The notes under the pieces were generated by a model. It did not search any database. It was not told the DNA's origin and saw only the letters and a program-made list of their open reading frames with translations. Both the position numbers and the translations under genes were made by a program. A DNA stretch of 64,000 nt from Sporomusaceae bacterium FL31. Lineage in GTDB: Bacteria > Bacillota > Negativicutes > DSM-1736 > Dendrosporobacteraceae. Positions within the stretch are counted from its first letter, which is position 1; each line of letters opens with the position of its first letter. Location: assembly GCA_003990955.1 (NCBI GenBank), contig BIFV01000008.1, positions 737,066 to 801,065 on the forward strand, read 5' to 3'. This document shows positions 52,536 to 61,307 of the stretch, in pieces.

Positions 52536-53222
52536 TTGGTAAATCCTAATCTCGTAGAAATCGCCACCCTTATTGGCGACCCTTCACGGTTAGTCATGCT
52601 GCTAAGTCTACTTGGTGGAAAAGCCTTACCTGCTGGAGATCTGGCCCGTTCAGCTCGCATATCACCGCAGACAGCAAGTACACATCTCGCTAAAATGATA
52701 AAAGGCAACCTCCTCGAACAAGAATCTTTTGGTCGACATAAATATTATCGCCTTGCAACCACCGAAGTTGCACTCGCTCTTGAAGCCCTGCTTGCGATTG
52801 CGCCTTCAAAACCAATTCGTTCCCTGCGAGAATCAAATCAAGCAAATGCTCTACAACTTGCAAGAACTTGCTATGATCATTTGGCAGGCAAACTGGGAGT
52901 GAGCTTAACCGAAAGATTGCTTGAAATTGGGGTTTTAGAGAAGCAAGATAAAGATTTCAAATTAACGGATGCAGGTAAAATAAAATTACGAAACTTTGGA
53001 GTAGAAGTCGAAAAAAGGCCAAAAGGTCGTCGTTATTTTGCTCGCCGATGCTTAGACTGGAGCGAACGTCGTTATCACTTGGCTGGCAGCTTAGGGGCTT
53101 CGCTTACGCAGCGCTTATTTGAACTCAAGTGGATAGAGTATCTATCTGATGGACGTGCTGTACGTGTAACGGCTGCTGGAGAAAAAGGTTTATTCGACGA
53201 GTTCGGCTTAAATTTGAAATGA
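52536..53222 (+). CDS. ArsR-family winged-helix regulator with extended C-terminus
   Basis: A 228-aa protein. N-terminal ArsR-type winged helix (about 5-95; LIGDPSRLVMLLSLLGGKALPAGDLARSARISPQTASTHLAKMI). The extra 130 residues hold two similar halves (LAGKLGVSLTERLLEIGVL and LAGSLGASLTQRLFELKWI) separated by RRYFARRCLDWSERRYH. The family is known without an assigned ligand; a single Cys (CLDW) may sense metal or redox. TTG start behind GGAGGT (11-base gap). Divergent to the siroheme reductase gene. Confidence 0.85.
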   Translation: MVNPNLVEIATLIGDPSRLVMLLSLLGGKALPAGDLARSARISPQTASTHLAKMIKGNLLEQESFGRHKYYRLATTEVALALEALLAIAPSKPIRSLRESNQANALQLARTCYDHLAGKLGVSLTERLLEIGVLEKQDKDFKLTDAGKIKLRNFGVEVEKRPKGRRYFARRCLDWSERRYHLAGSLGASLTQRLFELKWIEYLSDGRAVRVTAAGEKGLFDEFGLNLK

Positions 53223-53276
53223 AAACAAAGGTACGATAACTTATTGATTCACAATAAATTATCGTACTTTGTTTTT
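53222..53276 (+). terminator. Terminator after the ArsR-type gene
   Basis: AAAACAAAGGTACGATAA / TTATCGTACTTTGTTTT with one bulge, loop of about 18 bases, then TT. Confidence 0.8.
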
Positions 53277-53373
53277 CTATAACATATCCATTTATGATCA
53301 ACATAACCCAACCAGTAATCTTAGTGGAAGAGTTGCTCGGTCTTTTATAGTTATTAAGTTAGGCAGGCCGTAC

Positions 53374-53922
53374 CTACTGAATATTGCCAGGCACCCCTCG
53401 ACGCGCCAATTCCGCTGCCAGTTCTTCCACTCCCGGATGGCTTATCAGGTAGTACTGGTTACTAACCTGCAGCAGCAACATCTTCGCCGAGTACTCATGT
53501 CTGAATACGATTGCTTTCTTACCGTTTGCCAGATTGCACCGCCCGGTCGTCAGACCCGGTGTCCCGTGACCATATGTCCTGATGGTCGGCCGCCATGCGC
53601 TGGTTTGATCTAAGAGCGCCGCCCTCGCCGAGCTAAGCTCCACCATTTCAGTTACAGGCCAGGCTTTCAGCACCAGTTTGTCACCTTCCACCCTCCAGCC
53701 CGTACCCTGCATCGTATATCCTGAATAGGCAAACATCGCCAATGGGATGATCAAAGCCTGCCCTACAGCCAAGCAAATCTGCTTTGTATTTCCGTTTTTT
53801 ATCGCCGGATATATGATCGCCACTGCCACAACGAGCGGTATCCCTAACATCATGACCATTCCCATAGCATCAGATAAGTAATCCGCCTTAATTACTTCAA
53901 AAAATCCTAACTGATAAGACAT
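53374..53922 (-). CDS. Membrane protein with C-terminal PH-like (bPH) domain
   Basis: A 182-aa protein. Two hydrophobic segments (about 22-42 MVMMLGIPLVVAVAIIYPAI and 52-70 ICLAVGQALIIPLAMFAYSG), then a soluble domain (about 78-180; GWRVEGDKLVLKAWPVTEMV, YYLISHPGVEELAAELARR) that fits the bacterial pleckstrin-homology type (bPH_5). Function unknown. ATG with AGGAGG 5 bases before; the frame continues upstream to 54117 without a ribosome site. Confidence 0.75.
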   Translation of the reverse strand: MSYQLGFFEVIKADYLSDAMGMVMMLGIPLVVAVAIIYPAIKNGNTKQICLAVGQALIIPLAMFAYSGYTMQGTGWRVEGDKLVLKAWPVTEMVELSSARAALLDQTSAWRPTIRTYGHGTPGLTTGRCNLANGKKAIVFRHEYSAKMLLLQVSNQYYLISHPGVEELAAELARRGVPGNIQ

Positions 53923-54142
53923 ATGAACCTCCTGCCACGTCTTGACAATACACCCAATTGTAAAATACTTCAATATATTTAATATTTTTCCTCTCAGGAG
54001 TGCATTGGCCACATAATGAATTTGAAGGGGCAAAACTGGCTTCGAGATAATTAGACTAACGGATGCCATAGTATAATAGTCATGATGTCTTTGAAAACTA
54101 GCAATGGACAGAGCCAAAATTAAATATTAAGGAGATAACATT

Positions 54143-54769
54143 ATGACAGAATTCTGGGAGTCCAGTTTTATAGAAAAACAAACAATGTGGGGGTTTGAAC
54201 CTTCAGACTCGGCAATCTTAACAAAAGACTTTTTTCTTGAAAAGAACGTCAAGGACCTATTAATACCGGGTATTGGATATGGCAGAAATGCAAAGGTTTT
54301 TATTGACAACGGAATGAATGTAACAGGTATTGAAATTTCAAAAACAGCAATTAATTTGGCAAGACAAAATGGCATTGATATTAATATCTATCAGGGGTCA
54401 GTAACTGAAATGCCCTTTGAGAATAAACTTTATGACGGTATATTTTGCTACGCACTGATTCACTTATTAAATAATAACGAAAGAAAGAAATTTATTAAAG
54501 ATTGCTATAGCCAGTTAAAACCAAACGGATACATGATTTTTACCACGATTTCAAAAGAAGCCCCGATGTTTGGAAAGGGCAAGCAATTGGGTAAAGATTA
54601 TTTTGAGGTAATGGAAGGGGTAAAAATGTTTTTTTATGATTCTGACTCGATACAGCAAGAATTTGGGGAATATGGACTGAGAGGAACTTCGGAAATTGTT
54701 GAGCCGCATAAGGATGCGGAAAATAAACCTCCATTTAAATTTTTAATGGTAACATGTCAAAAAAATTAA
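54143..54769 (+). CDS. SAM-dependent methyltransferase
   Basis: A 208-aa class I methyltransferase. Motif I LLIPGIGYGRNAKVFIDNG (about 40-58), V-T-G-I-E-I-S motif II, and FENKLYDGIFCYALIHLLN motif post-I. The N-terminal FWESSFIEKQTMWGFEPSDSA is typical of the TehB/thiopurine-like group, so detoxification (e.g. tellurite, thiol) is a guess. ATG with AAGGAG 8 bases before. Single gene with its own terminator. Confidence 0.88.
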   Translation: MTEFWESSFIEKQTMWGFEPSDSAILTKDFFLEKNVKDLLIPGIGYGRNAKVFIDNGMNVTGIEISKTAINLARQNGIDINIYQGSVTEMPFENKLYDGIFCYALIHLLNNNERKKFIKDCYSQLKPNGYMIFTTISKEAPMFGKGKQLGKDYFEVMEGVKMFFYDSDSIQQEFGEYGLRGTSEIVEPHKDAENKPPFKFLMVTCQKN

Positions 54770-54797
54770 TAAGCCACGCGTAAGCAGCAGTCGTTCC

Positions 54798-54834
54798 AAA
54801 AGCCAATGTAGATGTACGTCTACATTGGCTTTTT
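54798..54834 (+). terminator. Terminator after the methyltransferase gene
   Basis: AAAAGCCAATGTAGA / TCTACATTGGCTTTT, 15-bp stem with loop TGTACG, then TCC. Confidence 0.88.
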
Positions 54835-54875
54835 CCATAGTTTTATTACAGCAACATTATTTACGAACAGCGCGC

Positions 54876-54940
54876 AGTGTCACAGGGACGGTTCCTGTGA
54901 CACTAGAAAATCCCCTTAGTAAGCATTCCTGTTAATAGAG
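54876..54940. repeat. REP-like palindromic repeat B, copy 2
   Basis: AGTGTCACAGG / CCTGTGACACT with loop GACGGTT, followed by AAAATCCCCTTAGTAAGCATTCCTGTTAATAG, which matches the flank of copy 1. Confidence 0.8.
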
Positions 54941-55028
54941 CCATCGCTATGCCGTATTAGAATTTTGTAGTAACCCAAAATAAAGTTTATTAATATTACT
55001 TCTATTTCACAATGATACTAAAGAGGTT

Positions 55029-55376
55029 TTAATCATCAATGAACTTATCTTGATCCATACCTTTTGTTACTAAATAGTTTTTCCCCCAAACGCTGATTGA
55101 TTCTAAAATAGGCTGCAGGCTCCAGCCGACTGCAGATAAAGAATACTCAACCCTAGGGGGAACTTCTGGATAGACCTTTCGAAAAATAAGGCCATCTTGC
55201 TCCATCTGACGAAGTTGCTGAGTCAGCATCTTCTGACTTATCCCGTTAATACCCCGAAGAAGATCGCTAAAGCGCTGAGGACTTTCGCTCAGCAGGTTTC
55301 TTAAGATAAGGACTTTCCATTTGTGACCTATTAGATTGACCGTTTCTTCTATAGGGCAAAGTTGAATTTTTTTCAT
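55029..55376 (-). CDS. HxlR-family winged-helix regulator
   Basis: A 115-aa HxlR regulator: CPIEETVNLIGHKWKVLILRNLLSESPQRFSDLLRGINGISQKMLTQQLRQMEQDGLI is the full DNA-binding domain, with the conserved N-terminal Cys used as a redox or aldehyde sensor in some members. Divergent from the DUF2798-cupin-PNPOx cluster, which it probably controls. ACCAA-N10-TTGGT lies in the gap near 55389-55412 as a possible operator. Confidence 0.9.
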   Translation of the reverse strand: MKKIQLCPIEETVNLIGHKWKVLILRNLLSESPQRFSDLLRGINGISQKMLTQQLRQMEQDGLIFRKVYPEVPPRVEYSLSAVGWSLQPILESISVWGKNYLVTKGMDQDKFIDD

Positions 55377-55536
55377 TCAAACCTCCAGCAAAAACACCAA
55401 TTGTCACCATTTGGTATGTTTCAGACTAAATAGTGCCTTCTTGTCAAACGTAATTTCATTTCCTATTATAGTATCAAATGCAGCTCAGAGACAACTCTCT
55501 GGCCGTATTATCGCTAAAACAAAAGAGGTGAAAAAG

Positions 55537-55767
55537 ATGCGGATAGACGTGAAGTACACTAGAGTATTGTTTGGTTTTACTATGGGGAGCCTAACATCGG
55601 TTATAATATCGGCAGTATTGACAATGGTGAATAATGGGGCTGTAGATTTTCCAATACATTGGCTGAAAAATTGGATGATTGCTTTATCGATAGCTGTTCC
55701 AATAGCAACATTCATTCCGCCGATTATTAGTAAAAAGATTACTAGAATAACTGGCAGTGCCATTTGA
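55537..55767 (+). CDS. DUF2798 small membrane protein
   Basis: A 76-aa protein with two hydrophobic segments (about 12-32 and 47-65), VLFGFTMGSLTSVIISAVLT-VNNG and WLKNWMIALSIAVPIATFIPP matching DUF2798. Function unknown. ATG with AGAGGTG 6 bases before; the longer open frame from 55411 lacks a site. First gene of a three-gene cluster opposite hxlR. Confidence 0.85.
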   Translation: MRIDVKYTRVLFGFTMGSLTSVIISAVLTMVNNGAVDFPIHWLKNWMIALSIAVPIATFIPPIISKKITRITGSAI

Positions 55768-55804
55768 ATATTGAGTACTGCCATAAAGAACAGGAGAGCC
55801 TACT

Positions 55805-56119
55805 GTGAAAAAGATAAACATTGATGCCTTGTTAGAGTTTTCTCTAGAAAAATCAGTGCGTAAAGCATTGGGGCATGAAGGTAGTAAACTTGATGTCGGT
55901 TTGTTATTATATGCACCGGGGCAGACTACACCCGAACACACCCATCAAGATATGGATGAAGTATTTTATATTGTAGAGGGGAGCGGTCGATTAACGATTG
56001 ATGGTGAAGAGTTTGTATTGAAAGAGAAAGATATTATCCTTTCGCCAAGAGGTGAGGGGCATGGTTTTTATAATACGAGTTCAAAGAATCTAATCGTATT
56101 GCAGATTAAAATCTTTTAA
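55805..56119 (+). CDS. Cupin-domain protein
   Basis: A 104-aa cupin with both motifs complete: GQTTPEHTHQDMDEVFYIVEGSG (His-x-His, Glu) and LSPRGEGHGFYNTS (His), so likely metal-binding. Opens 37 bases after DUF2798 with GGAGAGCC ahead of the ATG. Similar small cupins accompany HxlR and PNPOx-like genes; function not specific. Confidence 0.85.
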   Translation: MKKINIDALLEFSLEKSVRKALGHEGSKLDVGLLLYAPGQTTPEHTHQDMDEVFYIVEGSGRLTIDGEEFVLKEKDIILSPRGEGHGFYNTSSKNLIVLQIKIF

Positions 56120-56131
56120 TCGAGGTATTCA

Positions 56132-56593
56132 ATGAGAAATGCCAGAGATATTAATAAGCAAGTAAGCCGCGATGTGGCTATGAATATCTTAAATAATGCT
56201 GAATACGGGGTGCTTTCTACAGTTGATAAAGCAGGGCAACCTTATGGTGTGCCGTTAAACTATATCGTTCTAAATGATGCAATTTATTTGCACTGTGCTC
56301 TTGAGGGGCATAAACTGGACAATATTTCTGATAATAATAGAGTTAGTTTCACCGTCATTGGCTATTCAGAGATAGTGCCTGCGGCATTTACGGCGAAGTA
56401 TGAAAGTGTTGTTGTATTTGGAAAAGCTAATCTGGCGGATGAGCCGGAAAAAGTGAAAATACTAAAAAAATTCATACAAAGATATAGTCCGGAATTTCAG
56501 GAAAAAGGTATGAAAGTAATTGACGCATTTAAAGATAAATGCACAGTAATTAGAATTGAGATAGAGCATATTAGCGGTATGCGAAAGAAATGA
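56132..56593 (+). CDS. Pyridoxamine-5'-phosphate-oxidase-like FMN protein
   Basis: A 153-aa split-barrel flavoprotein: EYGVLSTVDKAGQPYGVPLNYIVLNDAIYLHCALEGHKLDNI is the NimA/PNPOx-like signature. The family includes FMN- and F420-type reductases; 5-nitroimidazole reductase and heme-linked roles are known for relatives. Starts 13 bases after the cupin stop, with GAGGT ahead of the ATG. Third gene of the cluster. Confidence 0.88.
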   Translation: MRNARDINKQVSRDVAMNILNNAEYGVLSTVDKAGQPYGVPLNYIVLNDAIYLHCALEGHKLDNISDNNRVSFTVIGYSEIVPAAFTAKYESVVVFGKANLADEPEKVKILKKFIQRYSPEFQEKGMKVIDAFKDKCTVIRIEIEHISGMRKK

Positions 56594-56757
56594 GAAGCAC
56601 AATTTAAAAGAGGCATTTTTAACATTTGACGCAATAGAAGTTTTTTCAAAGTCGTGCCGGTTGGCAGCAAAATCTATCTCGATATGTCGACAATAAAAAA
56701 ACGTAAACGCTTCAAATTCCTCAGAGAGTGCGCTACACCCTATCAAAATGAATTCAG

Positions 56758-56829
56758 GAAGCAAGGGGACGTTCATTTTGCTTCATTTCTCTCACGTAGA
56801 AAGAAGCAATAAGAACGTCCCCTTGCTTC
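56758..56829. repeat. REP-like palindromic repeat A, copy 3
   Basis: GAAGCAAGGGGACGTTC / GAACGTCCCCTTGCTTC: 17-bp perfect arms around a 38-base middle with inner pairing of TTTTGCTTC and GAAGCAATAA. It is the longest and best-preserved copy in the window. Confidence 0.9.
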
Positions 56830-56888
56830 GTTTTAATGATACTCAACCCCAGATTCATACTATCAGCTTCCCGATTATAGCAGCTTTT

Positions 56889-57374
56889 TTATTTCGGCAA
56901 TGTGATTTTTGACAGTTTGGAATTGTTACGAAAGGTGAGCAGCATTTTAACAATCCCACCAAATGCTGCTCCAACTGCCAAGCCGAGGATCCCGAGTAAA
57001 ATTGGTCCCAACAGGATGCCGAAAATTGCAAAAACAGTGGAATAGACCACTCCGAGTGTTCCGAAATAGGCGCTGAACACACTGGGCAGATACGCATAGG
57101 CAGCTTTGCTGCCTCCTGCATCTCGGAATGCATCCCAAATAGCAAAGGAGTAAACACAAGGATAAAACATGATCCATTCATAATTTGTAATATGAATGGC
57201 TTGCTCAGTATCGCCAATAAAACTAAAGACGATGGCTTGATTAAGATTGGCTTTTACATTGATCAAAAATTCCAGCCCTAAAAATATGACGCCCTTAGCC
57301 AGCTTACCATTTAGAATTTGGCCAAACCCTGGAAAAGCGATACTCCACAATACTTTTTCAATTTGATTCGTCAT
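56889..57374 (-). CDS. Membrane protein of unknown function, downstream of DUF3231
   Basis: A 161-aa protein with four hydrophobic segments (about 8-30, 62-80, 95-115, 120-142), beginning MTNQIEKVLWSIAFPGFGQILNGKLAKGVIFLGLEFLIN. This P-G-x-G-Q-x-x-N-x-x-x-x-K-G motif is like TM2/DUF5683-type membrane proteins. ATG at 57374 with GGAAAGC only; it is 4 bases past the DUF3231 stop, so coupling is likely. Confidence 0.75.
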   Translation of the reverse strand: MTNQIEKVLWSIAFPGFGQILNGKLAKGVIFLGLEFLINVKANLNQAIVFSFIGDTEQAIHITNYEWIMFYPCVYSFAIWDAFRDAGGSKAAYAYLPSVFSAYFGTLGVVYSTVFAIFGILLGPILLGILGLAVGAAFGGIVKMLLTFRNNSKLSKITLPK

Positions 57375-57378
57375 AACG

Positions 57379-58389
57379 CTAATGCTTTCCAACCAAGACA
57401 GCTCGGTCTTCTGCCATTGGTGGTTGTTCCAACCAGTTATTATCTATCATGATTTGAACACCGTCTTCAGCCAGTAGTCCGATTTCTGCCATTAGGCGAC
57501 CATATGACAATGCGAGATCACGGCGCTGTGATGCCGCTGCACTAACGGCGTAATTCCCAATACCAGCGGCATTCATCATACATACATGAGAAATCATTAA
57601 TTTGTCAGAGAAAGGGGCTGCTGTGGAATCGGTCACACAGGAATCGGAGGACATGGGAACAGGTACGTCTTCCTTATTTAATGTAGTGGTAAAGATATCA
57701 ATATGCTTTTCTGCTATTTGTTTTGCTCGCCATAAAAAGTTCTTTGTGTCATCATTCCGTGCACATTGAGCAAAGGAAATGGACATTGCCTTACCCATCT
57801 CGTTTGTTTTAATATTTTGGACTAAATGAGTAATCTCCATGGCGGTAAGCGCACGCTTTTCGCCGAAAAAGCCGCTAAGGAAACTTTGATTCTGTATGTA
57901 TTCTGCTTTAAGCGGCGCTGAAATTGAAGGGGGCCGAACGTAAAGGCCTTTTTTCAGTAAAAGCTGCCGCGCCCGGTCGTGTAATTTTACTGCTCCGGCT
58001 ATGACTTCCATGAATAGGATACTAACATCGGATCGGGCTGCTGTACCGATTGTAAGACCGGCACCTGCCATGCCAATAATGGACATCTGCCGTAGATACA
58101 TCAGCATGAAAACATCAGTAAACATGCGGTGGGCTGTAGTGACAACATCTTCCGATGGTGAAAATCCGAAAGGAACAGGATAATCGTCTTTGACAAAAAT
58201 TTCTTTTATTGTGAGGATATGCTTTTGAGATTCTTGCATAGCATATTCAATAACAGAGCGTATCTCGCTATCTTGGATAGTATTCAGAAAGTGGGTAAAT
58301 ACACAGGAAACCATTGTATCTGCCTGATATTGACTCCAGAGGGAAGATACTTCGGCTGCTGTAAGTCTAATGGTATCATGATTTGACAT
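57379..58389 (-). CDS. DUF3231 protein (two ferritin-like domains)
   Basis: A 336-aa protein of two similar helical halves (about 8-165 and 175-330): LTAAEVSSLWSQYQADTMVSCVFTHFLNTI and LTAMEITHLVQNIKTNEMGKAMSISFAQCA. DUF3231 is known in spore-forming Firmicutes and looks like Coat F/ferritin-type helix bundles; a spore role is inferred, not proven. ATG at 58389 with AAAGGAG 7 bases before; the frame to 58473 is unsupported. Cotranscribed with the membrane protein at 56889. Confidence 0.85.
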   Translation of the reverse strand: MSNHDTIRLTAAEVSSLWSQYQADTMVSCVFTHFLNTIQDSEIRSVIEYAMQESQKHILTIKEIFVKDDYPVPFGFSPSEDVVTTAHRMFTDVFMLMYLRQMSIIGMAGAGLTIGTAARSDVSILFMEVIAGAVKLHDRARQLLLKKGLYVRPPSISAPLKAEYIQNQSFLSGFFGEKRALTAMEITHLVQNIKTNEMGKAMSISFAQCARNDDTKNFLWRAKQIAEKHIDIFTTTLNKEDVPVPMSSDSCVTDSTAAPFSDKLMISHVCMMNAAGIGNYAVSAAASQRRDLALSYGRLMAEIGLLAEDGVQIMIDNNWLEQPPMAEDRAVLVGKH

Positions 58390-58481
58390 GATTGTTTCTC
58401 CTTTTGCTAATATACAGGTATTATGACCGATCAGGGAGTAATTATCCTGTATCCGATATAAATCCTTATACAACCTATATT

Positions 58482-58619
58482 GCTGTTTCCAAAATTCTTT
58501 CCATTATGAAAGTACTTCTTGAATTGGATGTTGCACTTGCCAGAGATCGCATTAAGAATTATCGGAATAATAAAAAGGAACTATCTTTTACGGCCTGGAT
58601 ATTAAAATATATATCATAA
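58482..58619 (+). pseudogene. Fragment resembling a 2-oxoacid dehydrogenase acyltransferase (E2) domain
   Basis: The frame reads KILSIMKVLLELDVALARDR and then IKNYRNNKKELSFTAWILKYIS before a stop. This has the order of the opening of the E2/CAT-like catalytic domain (hydrophobic-E/L-D-V-x-x-A-R, then L-S-F-T-A-W-I-I-K). No ribosome site and no continuation, so it is at best a remnant. Judged from pattern only. Confidence 0.35.
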
Positions 58620-58714
58620 CTTTTTACATTATTAATAGAATGTGGAATGGATTGTATTATATAATAATGATGGAAGTAAAAGCTGCTTAGCAAAGAAAGG
58701 CCTGAGAGGTACTT

Positions 58715-59191
58715 ATGGAATCAATATGGGCGAAAATTATAAAGAAGAAGCCGATTATAGGAACAGTAATTTTATGTTTAATCGTTTTGCTGGCTTGGGT
58801 AGGCAACCGTTATTTTGATAAGCCTCCTGCAGAATTGCCTAATCAGAGTCCTTTAACTGCGCAGCCTCCTGCTAATGCTTCGACTCAGAACAAGCCGGAA
58901 GTAGCTGTTCCTTCGCAGAATCCAAGTATTGATCAACGGTCAATTGGCTCACAACGCCATTCACCGGATAAGCAAATTATTGTTAACGACAAAGCAAATG
59001 ATTTGTCTAATCATACGATGTCTATTAAACGTGAAGAGAAAAAAGGATTTGAAGTCATGCCAGGTGTAAATGTGAAGAGTGGAGTTGTCCATGTTCAGTT
59101 AGATGAGAAAAATGACCGGTCTATTGAGATTGAAAAAGACCCTGACAATTCGAATACTGATTACCAGGTGATGATGAAAAAGAAGTTTTAA
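58715..59191 (+). CDS. Membrane-anchored protein of unknown function
   Basis: A 158-aa protein with one N-terminal TM helix (about 13-30, PIIGTVILCLIVLLAWVG), a Pro/Gln/Asn-rich low-complexity linker (about 35-75) and a small charged C-terminal part (VMPGVNVKSGVVHVQLDEKNDRSIEIEKD). Likely a cytoplasmic-membrane-anchored extracytoplasmic protein. ATG with GAGAGGT 5 bases before. Not recognised; single gene with a terminator. Confidence 0.65.
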   Translation: MESIWAKIIKKKPIIGTVILCLIVLLAWVGNRYFDKPPAELPNQSPLTAQPPANASTQNKPEVAVPSQNPSIDQRSIGSQRHSPDKQIIVNDKANDLSNHTMSIKREEKKGFEVMPGVNVKSGVVHVQLDEKNDRSIEIEKDPDNSNTDYQVMMKKKF

Positions 59192-59273
59192 AACAGAGCC
59201 AAAACATTCTAGCTGGGCCGCTTCAACCATAAAGGATCCAACACATGTTTTGATTCGATAAAATGTTCACGTA

Positions 59274-59304
59274 AAAAGCCTGACTAATAAAGTCAGGCTT
59301 TTTT
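59274..59304 (+). terminator. Terminator after the anchored-protein gene
   Basis: AAAAGCCTGACT / AGTCAGGCTTTT with loop AATAA, then TTC. Confidence 0.92.
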
Positions 59305-59400
59305 CTTCTTAAAGATATGAAAGATTAGGGAGAAAAGGCGTTCCTTTTTCATCAATTTTCATCCCGACTCATAGCATATGGTATGCGTTTGTAAAAAAGC

Positions 59401-59431
59401 AGGCCGGGAGGGATTTTTATCCTTCCCGGCC
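59401..59431 (-). terminator. Terminator after the REC-GGDEF gene
   Basis: GGCCGGGAGGGAT / ATCCTTCCCGGCC with one mismatch, loop TTTTT. It is 84 bases past the stop at 59515 on the minus strand. Confidence 0.75.
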
Positions 59432-59514
59432 TTACCTATTTGATTTCGGAATAGCCTGCGTCCTGTCTTCTTTATACCTTCACTGCAAGCTGCCGCCAGG
59501 CTCTTCGTCTTATC

Positions 59515-60444
59515 CTACATTGGGTGTCTGCAAGCCCCTTTTTGTTGATATAGGGCTTCATCCGCCCGCCTTATGTTCGCATCAATATCCAACTGAGGAT
59601 CAAATTGCACCACGCCAAAAGTCACTGTCAGCGCCAATTTACTTTCCTCATAACAGAACTTCGCAGCCTCCAGCGCTAACTTTATCTTTTCCGCCGCGAT
59701 GTGAGCTCCCGCAAGATCGGTAACCGGCAGCACCAACAGAAATTCATCGCCGCCCCACCTTGCAATTACATCCTGATCTCTGATATTGCCTCGCATGATT
59801 TTTGCAATCTCTTTCAACACGTAATCGCCGCAGTCATGACCAAAGGTATCGTTAATCCGCTTAAAGTGTTTAATATCAGCCAAAATAATGGCCATAGTTC
59901 CCGGATTTCGTTGTAGTCTCATAACTTCATGATGCAACCAACCCATTACATAGCGGCGGTTAGGGATATTGGTCAAATAATCCGTTGTGGCCATGGCCTC
60001 CAGCTTTACCAGCGTTTCACTCAGTTCCCGGTTTTTTCCCTCCAGTTGTTTAGCGTAGACTTGCAAAACCTCCCTGGAGGCTTTCAAATCCAAATGGGTT
60101 TTAATCCGGGCGCGCAGCTCCAGGGAACAAAATGGCTTTGTAATATAATCTTGTCCCCCTGCTTCAAATGCCTTTACTATATCCTTCGAATCCGAAACGA
60201 CAGTGATAAAAATTATGGGGATTTCGGCAGTAGACGACTGATTCTTAAGAAATTTGCAGACAGCCAAGCCGTCCATCCCCGGCATTAGCACATCCAGCAA
60301 AATTAAATCAGGAGGAGTTTGTGTCGCAATGTCTATTGCCGTTTGCCCGTTTTCGGCAACAATCGCCTCGTAGTCATCTCCTAGGAGCCTGCTGATAATT
60401 TTTAAATTAAGCGGGCTGTCGTCAACAATTAAAATCCTCGGCAT
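59515..60444 (-). CDS. Response regulator with GGDEF output (diguanylate cyclase, WspR/PleD-like)
   Basis: A 309-aa protein. REC domain (about 1-120): ILIVDDSP (acidic pair), LILLDVLMPGMDG (phospho-Asp about 53), FITVVSDSKD and DYITKPF (Lys). A short helix linker is followed by GGDEF (about 150-305) with RWGGDEFLLVLP and RxxD inhibitory site (RDQD) 5 residues before. Likely makes c-di-GMP when phosphorylated, probably by the hybrid CheA encoded upstream. Third gene of the cheA operon. Confidence 0.93.
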   Translation of the reverse strand: MPRILIVDDSPLNLKIISRLLGDDYEAIVAENGQTAIDIATQTPPDLILLDVLMPGMDGLAVCKFLKNQSSTAEIPIIFITVVSDSKDIVKAFEAGGQDYITKPFCSLELRARIKTHLDLKASREVLQVYAKQLEGKNRELSETLVKLEAMATTDYLTNIPNRRYVMGWLHHEVMRLQRNPGTMAIILADIKHFKRINDTFGHDCGDYVLKEIAKIMRGNIRDQDVIARWGGDEFLLVLPVTDLAGAHIAAEKIKLALEAAKFCYEESKLALTVTFGVVQFDPQLDIDANIRRADEALYQQKGACRHPM

Positions 60445-60464
60445 CTTTCTCCCTGCTCTCCTTC

Positions 60465-61232
60465 TTAGTTAGGCAAATAACGGATAATCGCCGCCAAAGC
60501 AGGCGCCTCCGCTGTTGTGTTTACTAAATCGACAAACTCCGAATTGCGCGAAACAGCCTTCAATATTCCAGGCCCCTCCTCAATTTTCCGTATAAGCTTG
60601 TCGACTTCGGCTAAAACCTTTTTATCGAAACCGGCAGTAACGCCAAAATCAAACAGCATCTTCGGTTCGCCTGTCAGATATTCTTCCATCTCAATAGCCA
60701 GAGACCGGCAACTGGTCATCGTCAAATTAGCGTTAACCTTGACGATCGTCAAGCTACCATCCCGCATAATCTGATGAGGCGGCATGTATACGTTTTCTGG
60801 CCGTACCGAAGCCGGATCCCCCATACCCTTCATCTTGCGGACAAGTTCCCGGTGCTTATGCTTATCAAACGCTTGCTGCAGGACATTGGTTAATACAGAA
60901 GCAACCTTTTCCTGGTTAATCGGCTTAATAATAAAATGACGGGCACCGCGTTCCAGCGCGTCCAGGACTACCCGTCTCTCTTCCATCGCACTAATAACAA
61001 TAATCCGCGCTTCAGGAAAGGTGGCTATGAGCTTCGACGTGGTTTCGGCTCCCGACATCCCTTGCATAGTCAAATCCATTGTCACTATATCAGGCTTAAG
61101 CCGGGTGTACTCGACAAAAGCTTGCGTCCCGTTCTCCGCTTCCCCCACTACCGTGTGTGCCAGCGAGGTCACTATTTCCCTCAGGCTTTTCCGCGCCACA
61201 GCAGAATCATCTACAATAAGAATACGTGCCAC
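60465..61232 (-). CDS. Response regulator with a C-terminal STAS-like domain
   Basis: A 255-aa protein. REC domain (about 1-125) with ILIVDDSAVARKSLREI (CheY-type), DIVTMDLTMQGMSG (phospho-Asp about 53) and FIIKPINQEKV. After a short linker, residues about 155-250 (DGSLTIVKVNANLTMTSCRSLAIEMEEYL ... ILKAVSRNSEFVDLVN) have the strand/helix order of a STAS-type (anti-anti-sigma-like) domain, though not a clear family match. Lies between the hybrid CheA and REC-GGDEF genes. Confidence 0.78.
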   Translation of the reverse strand: MARILIVDDSAVARKSLREIVTSLAHTVVGEAENGTQAFVEYTRLKPDIVTMDLTMQGMSGAETTSKLIATFPEARIIVISAMEERRVVLDALERGARHFIIKPINQEKVASVLTNVLQQAFDKHKHRELVRKMKGMGDPASVRPENVYMPPHQIMRDGSLTIVKVNANLTMTSCRSLAIEMEEYLTGEPKMLFDFGVTAGFDKKVLAEVDKLIRKIEEGPGILKAVSRNSEFVDLVNTTAEAPALAAIIRYLPN

Positions 61233-61307
61233 TTACGCTTCTCCCCTCTTTTATGCGCCCTGTCCCACACCTGGAAATCCGCCAGGCTTCTGCCAAACCA
61301 CCACGCC

